Below, piece by piece: positions 44,346-56,765 of a stretch of DNA of 64,000 bases. The stretch's first letter is position 1. Every line of letters begins with the position of its first letter. The notes beneath the pieces are model-generated. The model was not told the origin of the DNA and did no database searches. It worked only from the letters and a program-made list of their open reading frames with translations. Origin of the DNA: Clonostachys chloroleuca. Taxonomy: Eukaryota > Ascomycota > Sordariomycetes > Hypocreales > Bionectriaceae. The translations under genes were made by a program, and so were the position numbers. The stretch is from the NCBI GenBank assembly GCA_037952775.1, contig JBANAY010000004.1, forward strand, positions 13,764,001 to 13,828,000, read 5' to 3'.

Positions 44346-46995
44346 TGAGCTGTCTTTCGCGGCTGCAACTCGGCTAATCCCTCATCATCACCCACGCCGG
44401 TCCAGACTCCACGTTCTTCTTGCTGGCGACAGCCAGTCATCGAAAAGAACTGTGGAAGCTCATACAAAGACCTCGAGAATTCTTCTGCGCCGGGGGACGC
44501 AGCTCGCCAGTGGAGGGGTAGCAGAGCTGCCAAGGCCCACGACGACTATGACGTTGCGTGGATCTGCGCACTTTACTTGGAGATGGCAGCTGCTCGGGCC
44601 ATGCTAGACGTGACGCACGACGACTTGCCTATGCACCCGAGCGATAGCAATTGCTATATCCTGGGGAGTATCGAAAGGCATAACGTGGTCATTGCTTGCC
44701 TCCCCGACGCGCAGTACGGTACAAACAATGCAGCCAACGTCGCTGCCAACTTGTTGAGGACCTTTCCGTCCGTTCGCGTTGGTCTGATGGTTGGCATCGG
44801 GGGTGGTGTACCTACAAAAGCTGATATTCGCCTTGGTGACGTCGTTGTCGGATCGAGAGTGATGCAGTATGATATGGGCAAGATCACGGATGGGGAAATT
44901 CAAAGAACTGCTGTTCCAAGGCTGATTCCATGATCGATTGGCACTATCGTCTCCAAGTTGCGAGCGGTACATGAGAATTTTCCCAGCAGAATTCCAGAGA
45001 TCATGCGAGAGAAACTCAGGGGCAGCCCGAACTACTGCCACCCAGAAGCGCCTGATCGTCTCTTTGAGTCGACGTATATGCATAGACAACTGGTCCAAAA
45101 TAGTCAACACCCGAATGGCGCTCAAACTCTTACATGCGACGAGTGTGACAAGTCCAGACTACAGCCACGATATAAACGGCCGACAGCAGAGCCTTATATT
45201 CATTACGGCGCAACTGTGTCCGGAAACCAAGTCGTGAAAGACGCCTCAATCAGAGATCAGATTGCTCGAGATCTAGATGTTATATGTTTTGAGATGGAGG
45301 CCGCCGGCCTTATGGACACCCTACCTTGTCTCATCGTTCGGGGTATATGTGATTACTCTGACTCCCACAAGAGCAAGGAATGGCAAAGATATGCAGCAGC
45401 CACCGCAGCAGCGTACGCCCGGGAACTCCTTGAAATATCGCCCGTGAACCAACAGATTGTGAATGTTACAATTGGTAAGTACCAAGCTCTTGAAGTCTGT
45501 TCGATCTGAGAACTGACTGCCCCGAAGACCCATCTCGGTCTCGTAACCGTCGACACCGGTTACCAATCCCTTCGCTTTGATCAGATGGATTCCCGAAGGG
45601 GGACTATAAGAAATGCTTATGGCCCAACTTGCCGCTGCTCTGCTTGGGTCAAATACCTTTATATTCCGCACAGTCAATTTTGCACAAGACTTTGAGGACT
45701 CAAATCACCGCTCAGCAAAATATAGATCACGAACACCTCTTACTTGGGGCAGCGCAAAGCGGGCATAGGGAGATCTTGGAGCTTCTCCTTAGGAAAGGAT
45801 CATCTCCTAACGAGGTGGACAGGGGTGGCAAAACGCCATTATCCAGAGCTGCAATGCACGGTACAGCCGCAGTGGTGGAAACTTTGGTTAACCACGACGC
45901 AAATGTCAATGGAGAAAATATCGATGGGTTAACGCCACTGTCACAAGCATTGATGAATGGTCACGGGGAGACGGCAAGAATACTGATAAAAAAGGGGGCT
46001 AGAGTTAATACCGGCGTTAACGGCGGCTGGACTCCGCTACTTCTCGCCTTGAACAAGAATCACGAAGCTTTGGCGAGACTCTTGGTTCATTCTGGGGCAG
46101 ACATCAACGCCACCACAAGTGTAAGTGGCTGGACACCGCTCTTACTAGCTCTACACAACGGCTACAAGGCCTTGTCCATACTCTTGATCGAAGAAGGGGC
46201 AAATATTAAGCCTACCACTTCCCATGGCTGGACTCCGCTGTTACTGGCTTCGAAGGGCGGCTCATTAGCGCTTATAGATCTGCTGGTAAAGCTAAAGGCA
46301 GACATCAACCTTCCAAATCAATATGGCTGGACACCATTATCCCTAGCATCTGAGAATGGCCATCAGCCAGCGGTCGAGCTCCTTATCAAACTCGGGGCCG
46401 ACATCAACAGCTCTGACCAACAAGGTCGCACGCCACTGTTGCTTGCCTTATATGAGGGCCACGAGCCCATGGCAAGGATGCTCGTGCAGCAGGGAGCGGA
46501 TGTCACTTATAACAACTCCTTGCCGCTTGTGCTCGCCTCCAAGAATGGCTTCTATGAGCTTGTAGCCCTCATGATCCAGGAAAATGCCAACGTAAACACC
46601 GAGATTAGTGGTGGCAAAATACCTCTCCTCGTGGCTATAAAAAGAAATGATGAGAAAATGGTGAAGCTTTTGATCCAATCAGGAGCGCGTGTGAATTTCT
46701 CGACAACGTCCAGCTGGCCACCTCTGTGTATGGCCTCCCAGCACGGCTTTTTGGAAATGATACTCTTCTTATACAGAATGGAGCTCAGGTCAACGCTGCC
46801 ACCCGGCTGGGCCGGACACCGCTGTACATAGCCTCAAGACATGGGTATGAGGCAACAGTCAGACTTCTAATCTTTCACGGGGCAGATATTGTGGCTCGTG
46901 CTGAAGATGGCTCAACCCCTCTGTCGGAGGCTACGAAGTCTGGTCACAGAAAGATAGCGAAGCTACTGTTAGAAGAAGAGGAGAAGATGAAATAA
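44346..46995 (+). pseudogene. PNP_UDP nucleosidase-domain / ankyrin-repeat protein, broken
   Basis: The first part is a fungal PNP_UDP-1 domain: HDDYDVAWICALYLEMAAA, YILGSIERHNVVIACLP, VGLMVGIGGGVPTKADIRLGDVVVG, CFEMEAAGLMDTLPCLIVRGICDYSDSHK, WQRYAAATAAAYARELL. A possible intron starts at 45475 (GTAAGT). The linker RFDQMDSRRGTIRNAY follows, as in fungal NLRs, but no NTPase domain comes next; instead about 13 ankyrin repeats run from 45750 to 46990. Lesions: TGA at 44931-44933 inside the nucleosidase domain, and a frame change near 46755-46762 inside repeat 11. No start codon was found in the N-terminal frame. Such proteins are thought to be recognition receptors in fungal incompatibility or immunity. 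As sequenced no full product can be made. Confidence 0.8.
45740..46990 (+). repeat. array of about 13 ankyrin repeats
   Basis: Repeats of 32-34 codons built on xTPLxLAxxxGHxxxxxLLIxxGADIN. Repeats 4-7 each begin GWTPL. A frame change falls between MASQHGFLEM and LLIQNGAQVN in repeat 11. The last repeat ends in an acidic EEEEK tail. Confidence 0.9.
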
Positions 46996-47359
46996 AATAG
47001 CATAGCTGGTTTGATCATTCGTACTGGCTTAGGAAAGATAGATGCCAGCGCGGCAGGCTTCATGACAAGTCTCCCTTGTTACTAATGAAAGAAATGAAAT
47101 TACTCTGCCTGCTCTAGTAATGTTCAATTTATCTCATGCATATAATATTGAAGTTCCAGTCTGAGATCTTCTGACCCCGGAGTGAACGGATCGGGTCGGA
47201 GAATCAGTGCGTGGGCGGAGTAGCGGAGTACTCCGACCACCTTCGATCAAAACAATCTAATCGCACGAGCCTCCAGCCCTACCTGGGCGACCAATGTGCG
47301 AGCCCCTGTGTCTACCGGAGGCTTTCGCTTTTATCTTTCTTCTCTGCAGTTCTCATGAC
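46996..47359. other. intergenic between convergent genes
   Basis: Contains the perfect palindrome CGGAGTACTCCG at 47224-47235, a CGG-N6-CCG site of the type bound by Zn2Cys6 dimers, although no promoter is expected here. Confidence 0.6.
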
Positions 47360-48091
47360 TTAATTTGTCTTGTCGGACGCGGGACTTGGTGGTAATTGCG
47401 GCTTCGGCTTGTGGTGGAGAATCATGGAGTAATGAGGTACTCCGAACACCGGCACAACTTTCCGCACAACGAAGCCAGCCTTCTCATAGAGAGTTCGTCC
47501 AGCTGGCGTCGCAAACATATAACAATCGACTTCCTGTCGCTGAGCCTGCTCGATTCCCCAATTCAAAAGGATCTTGCCGATCCCTCGGCGTTGGTGTCGG
47601 GGGTCAACGCCGATGTATTCAAGATCTAGCGGGTTTTGTTAGCTTACAGCGACCCAGTAGAAAAGGGGAGGGAAAACCATGCGCCAGATATGTGCCGTGC
47701 CATCTTTGCCAAAGGTATCGACGGCATCGCCCCCAACAATTGAGCGCATCTCCTGATATGCGGCCAGGTCCAGCTCGGCTGGAGGCTCAGGCTCCTTAGG
47801 GTGCAGATGAACGGGCTCTCCCCGTCCGTTGTTGACCGGAGCTTCCCAGAAGGAGAAGCCCACGACCTCGTCGTTGAGCTGCTCATCAACGACGACCATC
47901 ATGACGGTGCGTTCGGACTTCAGGGAAGCCCCCTTGCGGGCTTCCCGCCACGACGCAATTTTGGCATCGCCGGCGTTTCGGGGAAACAATCGGCGGGTGA
48001 TTGAGTCGGTGGACGGATCAAAGGCGGCGGCGGAGATGCGACCGATGGCGGGGATGTCCTCCGCGGTGGCGGTTCTCATCCGGAGAGACAT
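47360..48091 (-). CDS. GNAT-family N-acetyltransferase
   Basis: Exons 48091-47683 and 47625-47360 join to 224 residues. Start MSLRMRTATAEDIPAIGRI fits the GNAT first strand. The second exon carries the acetyl-CoA loop GVDPRHQRRGIGKILL and the end motif FATPAGRTLYEKAGF. The frame is kept only if the intron (47682-47626) uses a GC donor (GCATGG): it then reads IWH-LEYIGVDP as in relatives. With the neighbouring GT donor the frame breaks. A GCTAAC branch site lies 16 nt before the acceptor. It transfers acetyl from acetyl-CoA to an unknown amine. Convergent with the PNP-ankyrin gene. Confidence 0.85.
47626..47682 (-). other. GC-AG intron in the acetyltransferase gene
   Basis: Donor GCATGG, branch GCTAAC, acceptor CGCTAG, 57 nt. 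It is the only splice that keeps the GNAT fold in frame. Confidence 0.65.
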
Positions 48092-48903
48092 GATGATTGA
48101 CTCGTGAGAGGAAAACCTTAAATGTATCTAGATCTAGACAAAAGATTGACTCGAGATTAGGCGGGTGGAAGAGTAGGAGTATGACGTCTGATGGCTTGGT
48201 GAGGTGGGAGCTCTGAGACCTTGTCTTAAGAATCGGAGCCTAGACTCAGATTGTCTAAGTGAGGCTACGGAACCGGCCTTATTAATAAGTAAGTAAGTGG
48301 CCTAGGGTCTGACAGAGCCCGTATCACACAGTTGATCTCTCCACCTGATCCACTATGTACCCTTGCCTCCTCTATTGTGAAGCAGGCAGAAGCGAGACCC
48401 CGGAGTCTGTAATTGGAAAGCACGTGTGTTTTTGAGATAGGTGTGCTTGCCCCATGGGGTTTTTGAGAGTCTTGGTTGTTAAGACCTCTGATGAGGCGAG
48501 TTGTGATGAGGCTTTCACTATCACATCGTGATCGGCTTCACGTCCCGAGGAAGGACAAGTCCGTTGTGCCGGGTCTAGCCGTGTTGCATTAGATTTGCGA
48601 GGAGATAAGACTGCAACTCTGATTTGCTCTTGTGAGATTCCAATCCAAATGGGGAAAGAAAAAGCAAATACTTCGGCTTCTGATGATTGTTGTTGTCCGA
48701 TTCGGAGCAATGTACTCGGAGCCTTCGGAGTGTTGACCGTGCATTGTTTGTTTCACTTATAGGCTCTTCCGACGAGGATGCCAGTGAACATGAAAGCTGC
48801 ACTCCGAAATATGATCGGCATATTTGTGACTACCTCGATAAACCGAATTGATTCTGTTTAAATTCGCCCAGCTTTCCACCTTATTCTCGACGTCAGTTCT
48901 AGG
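48092..48903. other. intergenic, no gene seen
   Basis: Two overlapping small minus frames (48372-48802) are unrecognised and probably spurious. It is the promoter side of the acetyltransferase gene. Confidence 0.55.
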
Positions 48904-51045
48904 CTAAGGTGCATATCTGAAGCCGCTCACACCCTCCAACACGGGCTTAATTCCTTGGTCGGCCAGCCTGTTTTGCTTTTTCAAATACATCGACATGGAA
49001 AATACAGCAATCGAGTAACAAATCTGTAGCGCAATTGTGGACCACATTCCAGGGAGATAGAGCTGGGCAGTAGAAAGTTAGTACTGGTGACTTCTTCATA
49101 TGGCACAGAATCGCCTCACCGGTGCGTCTTGGCTTCGAAACATGGTGCTACCTGCGATGCCTCCAGCGGCACCGATTGAAATCATGGCCGCCGAGACTAC
49201 GCCTCTCTTTTCTGGTCGTGCCGTTTGATTCTGGCCATATGCTAATGTCCCTGGGCTGTGAACGGTTAGCGTACCTTCTTCGAATGGACGAGACGACAGA
49301 ACCTACACATTAGACTGTGCGCCGAAGACTGCAAGGAACATTCTATACTCATAAGTAAAGAGAATTGGTGCTTGGACGGGCCGTACATACCCGAAATATC
49401 GAACTCCTGGTAACTCTCCGTAAATCATAATCAATAGACCAACGATGCTGGCAGACTTATTAGTCACTTGCATTATTGCCGACTCTCTCAACTTACGCAA
49501 AGCCGGATTGTAAGCATAAGATCCTTTCATGACTTGTTAGTACAATGATCCACTTTGACTCGTCTTTATAAACTTACATCCATCGGATTCGATACCTGTC
49601 CGATATCCATGCCATGAACATGCTTGCAGCAACAGCAAATATCTTGGGGCCTATTAGCTAGATAATATGGTAAACAGAAAGTTATCTACTTACATAGGGA
49701 GGGCTCGATAAAAGCTGTGACATTGCGTAGTTGAATCCCATGCCCTCGTTGAGAATGATTGTTTTGAAGTAGGACAGTGAGTACACGCTAGAAGCGGGGA
49801 CAAAGTATATCAGGGTGCTGAGCACATCTGTTAGCTTGGACCTTTCCAAAGGATTTGCTGCTGTATGGCATACTAAACTCCGACCTTCCAGTCCTTCAGC
49901 ATTGATAAGGCTTGTTTTATAGTAGGGTGCTCGTACTCGCGAGATACTTGGTCTGCGTGGACGCGATTTGCTGCGATGTGCTTCTCGCGTGGGTTGAGAA
50001 AGGTTGCCTTTTCGGGAACTATGATGGGTTTTAGCTTCTGAGGTCAAACCAGGTTCGACATGCGTCCAGACTCACAGTCGACGAGCAGAAACACGGCAAC
50101 TATTCCGACCGCTACCGTGAATGCTCCTTCGATGATGAAAATCCATCTCCAGCCAGCTGCGTACATGCCTCCTCCTACCCGGATAAGAGAGAGAGCGTAG
50201 GCAATCTATCCGATGTGAGCTAGGTATTGCATCGGGCTGCGGTGTTACGTACGATTGGGCCGAAGCCGCTGGCAACGAGTGCAGCCATGTAGAAAAAGGA
50301 AATCCGCTTGGCCATCTCAAACTGCTTGTACCAAGACCCGATTATGAACACAGCCCCGGGAAACACTGATCGAGGTGTTAATTGATGACAAGTAACTCGA
50401 AGGTGGGTCACTACTTACGCCCAGCTTCAAAGATACCCAGGAGCGTTCGTAAGACCGTCAATGTTTGCCAGTCATGGATAACCCCCATTCCAAGCACAGA
50501 AGCTCCCCAAGCAGTTACAAGGAAGCTTAACCACCATCGGGCTCCAACGCGCCGGATAACGAGGTTTGAAGGGAGTTCGAAAATTCCATATCCTGAAATT
50601 CAGATTAAACTCTATCCATCTAATTTAGGGATAGTAACATACCGATGAAGAAGACCAGAAGCGCGACGTTGTATCTCGCCCTGTTCCATGTTGTGTCAGT
50701 ACGTAAGTTTCTCAGTAAAGGGTCTGGGGCAGCCACTCACCCAATTTGCAACTGTAGATCCTTTGATAGTCCAGCAATGTATGCAAGAGAGATGTTGGTT
50801 CGGTCGAGCAAAGAAAGTCCGAAGATGACGCAAAGCATCGGAAACACCCTCAGGTCGATCTTTCTCCTGTGATGAAACGTTGGTTAGCGAAGCCTATGTA
50901 CGACTCATTCGACAACAACAACGACTCACACAAGGGCTTTCTCCTCTGATTCATTCCAGTCATGCACCTCCCCAGCGGACTCTGAAGAGTTGTTTTGCAT
51001 GGCATCTTCAACGAGACTGGTTCTTTGTTTGTCTTTTTCTTCCAT
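48904..51045 (-). CDS. MFS transporter, allantoate permease (Dal5/ACS) family
   Basis: Hand-splicing from ATG 51045 to TAG 48904 gives about 14 exons and 482 residues with no break; several exons are tiny (about 9, 12, 13 and 19 codons). Landmarks of the anion:cation symporter family: LSLLDRTNISLAYIAGL in TM1, YGIFELPSNLVIRR, EAGLFPGAVFIIGSWY in TM4, GWRWIFIIEGAFTVAVG, FPEKATFLNPREK in the central loop and PEKRGVVSAAMISIGAAGG late in the protein. It is a plasma-membrane symporter for small organic anions (allantoate, nicotinate, pantothenate or similar); the substrate is not predictable. Thirteen introns in 2.1 kb is far more than in the other transporters of this window. Confidence 0.87.
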
Positions 51046-52415
51046 GGCTTTTATCGTAGTATATGCACTAGTTGAGTTGACTTGAGGTTGCTGAGTTTGG
51101 TCGTTCCTGAGTTCTGGGGATATCGTGCTTATGTAGCCTCTTCCAGCGGGTCAAAGGATCCAGTCCAACGCGTACTACGAGCTTTCCACGAGCATCCTCG
51201 AATCATTTTCCCACCGCTCACCTCCCCAGACTGTCATGTGTGGGGAGGCCGGGGTCAAGGTTAACTTTTGTTCGCCTTTATGCTCTACCCCCGCATTCTA
51301 ACCCCGTAAAGTACCCCTGGTGCATATTAGGTCGCATTATGGAGATAGCGTGGTGTTGTTCCATGCTGCACGAGGCATAGCTAGCAAGAATGGCGTGGAG
51401 GTCCCGTTGAGGCAATGCTCAACCAAATGTCTGTTTAACTTTAAATACTCCAATTCCTGCGTCGATTTATGCTTATTTCTAGCTTTTGAGCCTAACTTCT
51501 ATCCAGCGAGTCCGTGAAAACCGGTATGGTGTAGATGAGTTTAAGGTTTAAGCTGATTATTGCGTCCTCGTGATCTTCGGAGTACTAGAGCAGTCCGACA
51601 ACATACCAGAGAGCGGTTGTCTGACTTTAGTAGCCGAATAAGACCAAGAAGCCGAGTTTGGAGTATAGAATTCAATAAGATATTGGGTTGGTTGTCAACA
51701 TTGTACGAGTCAGCGCCTGGATATTGCCACTGTGAGCTTCTAGACAAGAGAACTGGAAGAAATTCGTCAGGAGGAAAGAATGTGATTCAGATTAAGTTTC
51801 TTTTCGTACAGATGAGCTTGTAGGGCAACCTTGAAGAGTGTAGGATCCTAATGTTGCCCTGCGCGTTTAGAATAATTGGAGAGACTTTGGATGGTACGCG
51901 GGATCCGACATCGCACCATGCCCCCCAACGTTCTATTTCACTTTGGACGACAAAAGAAAATAAGGCGAGCACCTACTCGTCGATCTTTCTTATGTCACTG
52001 TACGCTGTAAAGACCGAGTTGTCTTCGAATCGGCTGATGTGAGGCAAACATTCAGGGGTTGTGTAAAGCCGCGGAGAACATTAACCGGTGTATCAACATC
52101 AGGCAATATGTCATTTTCAAACCCCTGCCTGATAGGTACTGCGGGGTAATAGATTTAATCACAAGAGCTACCATAGCAGTGCTTAGCGAAGTATGCCTGA
52201 CTCAATGATATGGGGTGGCCTGTCATGTGGGTGACAGGAGAAATGAGACACCCGATGGAAGAATCATTATAAATAGACTCCTTTCCGCGATGAATAGAGA
52301 AATTCAGCAGTGAAAAAGAAATAAAGTGACAATATATACTGTATTGTCTCTTAAGTATGTATTATTAGTACTCAATAATTTGATAATACTGCTCGCAGGA
52401 TTAAAAACAAGCAGC
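51046..52415. other. 1.4-kb intergenic region, no gene seen
   Basis: Only short frames. It includes AT-rich stretches near 52300-52400 downstream of the kinase gene. Confidence 0.6.
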
Positions 52416-53507
52416 TTAGTTTCCATACATTGATATAAGCCTCTTCATGATGGCCATGGCACCACCACGGTAGCCCCCACCAAAAATGGAATAGTGATTC
52501 AACTGATGATATCTATCTTCCCGGTCAGTAATGTGGCACAATCAAACGAATAATCTAATCGAGTTGTTCAACTTACAGTTCATATAGCTGGATCCTGTCT
52601 TCCCATTCCTCTTTCGGCTCCGCCTTAGGCATCAGCTTTTCATACTCGCCCCAGAACTTACTATTATATCCTCCAAACATCTTCATAATTCCAAGCTCAT
52701 ATTCTGAATGCCCGTACACGGAGGAGGGGTCATATACGACTTCCTCGACACCGCCCTCGCCCGCAATCTGGCCCCGCGAATGGTTCCCACTCCACAAATC
52801 CCCATGGACCACGACCGGAATAATCCCTTTAACTGTTTCGTTCCCAATCAATCGGGGGACGACTCGGCTGGCCACTGCCTCCACGGCATCCGCCACCTCG
52901 CGATCTGGCCCATTGTTCCTCACCGAGGCGCGGTATATACTGCGAAGGCGATTCTCAGCGTAGAAATCGGCCCATGACTCCTTCCAACTGTTTTCCTGAG
53001 GGGTATCCCCGCAGCAAGTTGTGACAGGAAAGCCAAACATGGGCTTGTCGTAGCCCTCAGGTATTGGTGCTGGAGTCGAATGGAGCTTGGCGAGCTTGGC
53101 GGCAAGGGAGAGACCTGAGCCACCGGGAGCAGCGGAGCCGAGATCGAGGAAGTCAGTGGCGAGAAAGAATTTATTGGGAGACGTATCCATGACTCCGTGA
53201 GCGTATGATCGAGGGCAAAAGTTGGGAAGGGCATTGTGGATTGCGTTGAGAGAGGCGTGTTCTCCTAGAAATTTTTTGTCAGTCTCTGGAGACAGTTGGT
53301 GGGTGAGAGAGGCATCAAACCTTGGAACATGATGTCTGAATCCTTCCCCGAGCCAGTTTTTACGAAGAATGTCTTGGTCTCTCCGTTCACAATGCCGGAG
53401 ACCTTGAATGTGGATGAGAAACCCCCACCACCATGTGAGACCATTTTGGCTTGGTCGGGGTCCAGCCCAAGGGCCTGAACGATCGCAGGATCGACTGGAG
53501 GGGCCAT
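52416..53507 (-). CDS. fructosamine/ketosamine-3-kinase family protein
   Basis: Exons 53507-53321, 53264-52577, 52512-52416 (introns 56 and 64 nt) encode 323 residues, near the 290-330 usual for the family. Features: nucleotide-loop-like VSHGGGGFSSTFKV, the catalytic motif VVVHGDLWSGN, the metal-site Asp in VVYDPSSVYGHSEYELG, and the end phrase YQLNHYSIFGGGYRG (reads YHQLNHYSIF here). Such kinases phosphorylate sugar groups attached to protein amines, causing their release (deglycation repair), in the cytosol. Both N- and C-lobes look intact. The minus frame stays open upstream of 53507, but the residues there do not look like kinase sequence. Confidence 0.9.
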
Positions 53508-54623
53508 GATTTTCTAGCGTTCGAGTGATGAAGAATACCTTTGGCAGCTTGTTGGAGCGTGGTCTTCTTCTCGAGCCTTTTGCGGCATTTGGGGAAAGTG
53601 AGGGGTGTGACGTCAGCCATCCATTCCAACCTTGTCTTGCCATAGATGATATGAGCCCTATATTTGTGCTCGCAAAGACACAAAAAATGATGAAAAGCAA
53701 TCATCGCCCTATACAATTACCTTGGGACAAGATTGTAATTTTCTCGAATAGGCTTTTGCATGGCGCAGGCTTAATCACGTCAAAGAGTGCTCCCAGACTA
53801 GTCAATAACCTTGGCAGTCGAACACGCTCACATTATAGATAGCATCTGTGACTACAAAGAGTTCTGAAAGACATCTCGTATCAGAATAGAACTTATTTTT
53901 GGGTAATATAATGCCTTGTAAAGGAGGGGAGGAGCTTGTCGCTTTCAATAGGTAGGTAGGTAGCGAAGCAAGATGCCAATGTCAGCCAATGACCACGCAC
54001 ACACAATGGAGGAATCCTGCCGTGATAGTCTCCAAATATCCAATGACCTAAGCACAGACTTGAGAGTTTATGCGACGAGTATTTTAGATTGGATACTTTG
54101 AAATGACACGTGAGAATGCAGAATCATTTCTGAGGCCTATGGCCGCGGGCAAACTCGCAAGAGGAAGAAAACAACTCAGCAACGGAAGGCTTATCATCCA
54201 CACGGCACGTCTCTTACAACCTCCTTCAACATTGGAAAATAAAAGAATGATCAACGGATTTAGATATGGAATTTTCGTTCGTAAACTTCTTCGTGGGGAT
54301 AAGACTAATTGAGAGGGCTGGGTCCGAGATTTGAGAGTAGGATCACATACGGTGTTTCACCGAAGCTCGGCGGAATATATCAATGCACCCAAAGCAGGCA
54401 GTAAAGCATAGGGCCGAGACCAGGATGAGATTATATCATCTTGAAATCATTTATTTCTATTAATAATCGTGTCTCAGTTGCAATTTTACATTTAAGGAGC
54501 CTCAATCTCGAACTACCGATCCTCTCGTCAGGTAACACTAATTAGCCCACAAGCACCAATCCCACCTTGGTCTTTTGCGAGGGAGAGCATCTACCATCAC
54601 TCAGAGTTCTATCATTCATTCTA
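53508..54623. other. intergenic, no gene seen
   Basis: Divergent promoters of the kinase gene and the DHA2 transporter gene. Small frames on both strands are not supported. Confidence 0.6.
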
Positions 54624-56481
54624 ATGGCCAATATGGCTCCTGAGGATGCTAGCGGTTCTCTCGACACAGAGCAACGAGGAACCAAGGCCCTGAGCCCTAC
54701 GAAGGCTGGAGCGACACCTACACAGTCAACGCCATCCACTGATATAGAAAACGAGAAAGAGACTGAAATTCGAGGAACTAACGAGTTTGACTCGGAAGAA
54801 TCTGCAATTGCGGCCCCAATCGAATATCCCAAAGGAAGCCACCTCGTCCTTGTTACGACCGCTCTTGTTTTGTCGGTATTTCTGGTAGCACTAGATCAGG
54901 TAGGTACACCACATATTCTTCCCAGTTCGGATTTCACGACAGAGCCTAATTTCTATTCTTCAGACTATTGTCGGAACTGCTATCCCTAAAATCACGGACG
55001 AGTTCAAAGGGCTTCAATATGTGTCATGGTACGGCACCGCGTACTTTATGACCTCCGCCGGCTTCCAGTCATCCTGGGGCAAAGTCCCAATATACTTCAA
55101 TCTCAAATACAGCTTCTTGGTTGCAATGCTGGTCTTCGAGCTGGGTAGCCTCATTTGCGGTGTTGCCCCGACAGCCACGGCCTTCATTGTCGGGCGCGCG
55201 ATCGCAGGTCTAGGCTGCGCGGGCATCACAACTTGTGCCATGACCATCGTAGTCCTCAGTTCAAGACCAGAGAATGTCCCAAGGTTCATGGGCGTCATCG
55301 GGGCCACGTACAACATCGGCGCGGTATGCGGGCCTCTGATCGGGGGCGCGTTTTCGGAGGGCGTCACCTGGCGGTGGTGTTTTTACATAAACCTGCCCGT
55401 CGGTGGCATCGCACTCCTCGTTGTGCTGTTCTTCTTCCATAACCCTAGCCACTCAAAGCCGATCGACGCCACCCTTCTAGAGAAGATTGCGAATCTGGAT
55501 TTGGGGGGCGTCGCTCTAGCAATGGGGGCCATCATCTCGTTGACATTGGCTCTCGAATACGGCGGACAGAAGACGCCCTGGAACAGCAGTACCGTCATCG
55601 GCCTTTTGGTGGGATTCGTGGCGATTGGAATCGCCTTTGTGGCCTGGCAGATCTGGCAAGGCGACCGAGGGATGATACCGCCGCGGGTTATCAAAGTCTT
55701 ACCCATCTGGTCCACGTCCCTATTCCAGTTCTTCTTTGCTGGTTCTTACATGGTATCGCTTTATTATCTGCCGATATATTTTCAAAGTGTTCATGGGGTG
55801 AATCCGATCCAGTCTGGCGTGAGAAACCTCCCCTTGGTGATCGCTTCGGCCATTGCGATCCTCCTGACCGGTCAACTCGTCGCTAAAACACAGAGGACTG
55901 GGCCTTTGATGGTATTCGGCTCTTCTCTCGCAACCGTCGCTTGTGGTCTGTTTTATACATTTAACACCGATACCTCTACCGGAACATGGATTGGGTACCA
56001 GATCCTTGCTGGCGCTGCTTGGGGTAGTGGCTTTCAGATGGCAATCAATACTGTCCAGGCCAAAGCAAAGCCAGCCGATTTGTCAACCGCAATATCTCTT
56101 AATTTCAGTAAGTTTCTTCAAATGATCTCCCCGTACAGGAAAGAACACGAGTTGAACTAGTTCGCAGCTTTTCAAACATTTGGGGGAGCCTTCGGCATCG
56201 CGGCGGCCCAGAGTGCATTTGTGAACATCATGACGAGCAAGTTGGCTTCTACTGCCCCCACGGTTGATCCCGCCACGGTCATATTGACTGGCTCGGCCGA
56301 GATTCGGAATGTGTTTGCACCTGATCAAGTCCCTGGAATCGTGCTTGCCTACATGTCGGGGCTTAAGGTTACTTTTGCCCTGATGGCCGGATTTGCCGGA
56401 ATGTCCTTTCTCTTGAGTGGTCTACAGAGCTGGAAGAAGATTTATGGCGATAAGAAAGCAAGCGATGTTGCCCCAGCCTAG
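54624..56481 (+). CDS. DHA2-family MFS efflux pump (14 TM)
   Basis: Exons 54624-54899, 54964-56107, 56168-56481 join to 577 residues. After a hydrophilic acidic head comes VFLVALDQTIVGTAIPKI (motif D1 of DHA2), then WYGTAYFMTSAGFQ, GRAIAGLGCAGI, motif C as NIGAVCGPLIGGAFSEGVTWRWCFYIN (cited in part), and the FGGAFGIAAAQSAFVN segment late in the protein. It resembles the aflatoxin-pump type that exports toxins or drugs with proton antiport. Known members often sit in metabolite clusters; here the only partner is the convergent Zn2Cys6 gene, so a regulator-pump pair is likely. Confidence 0.92.
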
Positions 56482-56765
56482 ATGGTATTGTATTTGGCTT
56501 CACTAGTACAAAACCCTGTTGGAGAAGGGGAAACGGTTGCGATGCGCAAGGAGTGGTCGTTCAAGTTTGTGGCGGGAAATTACAAGATTGTAAGATACCT
56601 AGAGAATCATATAGACCTTCGATTTCCTTTACTTAAGTCTAATAATATTTTTGATTTTTATTTTCCTCGAGTTATTTTCGCTTCGCAGAGCGTCTATTCG
56701 TAGAACCAACTTCATTTCTTTGTTACAAGCACCAGCAGAGAATCAAACGTGACTTTACCCATGGC

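Noticed and set aside
49682..49700. Phase break in the allantoate-permease-type transporter
   Set aside because: Using the acceptor CCCCAAG instead of the earlier TAATAG restores SPPY-IFAVAAS in frame.
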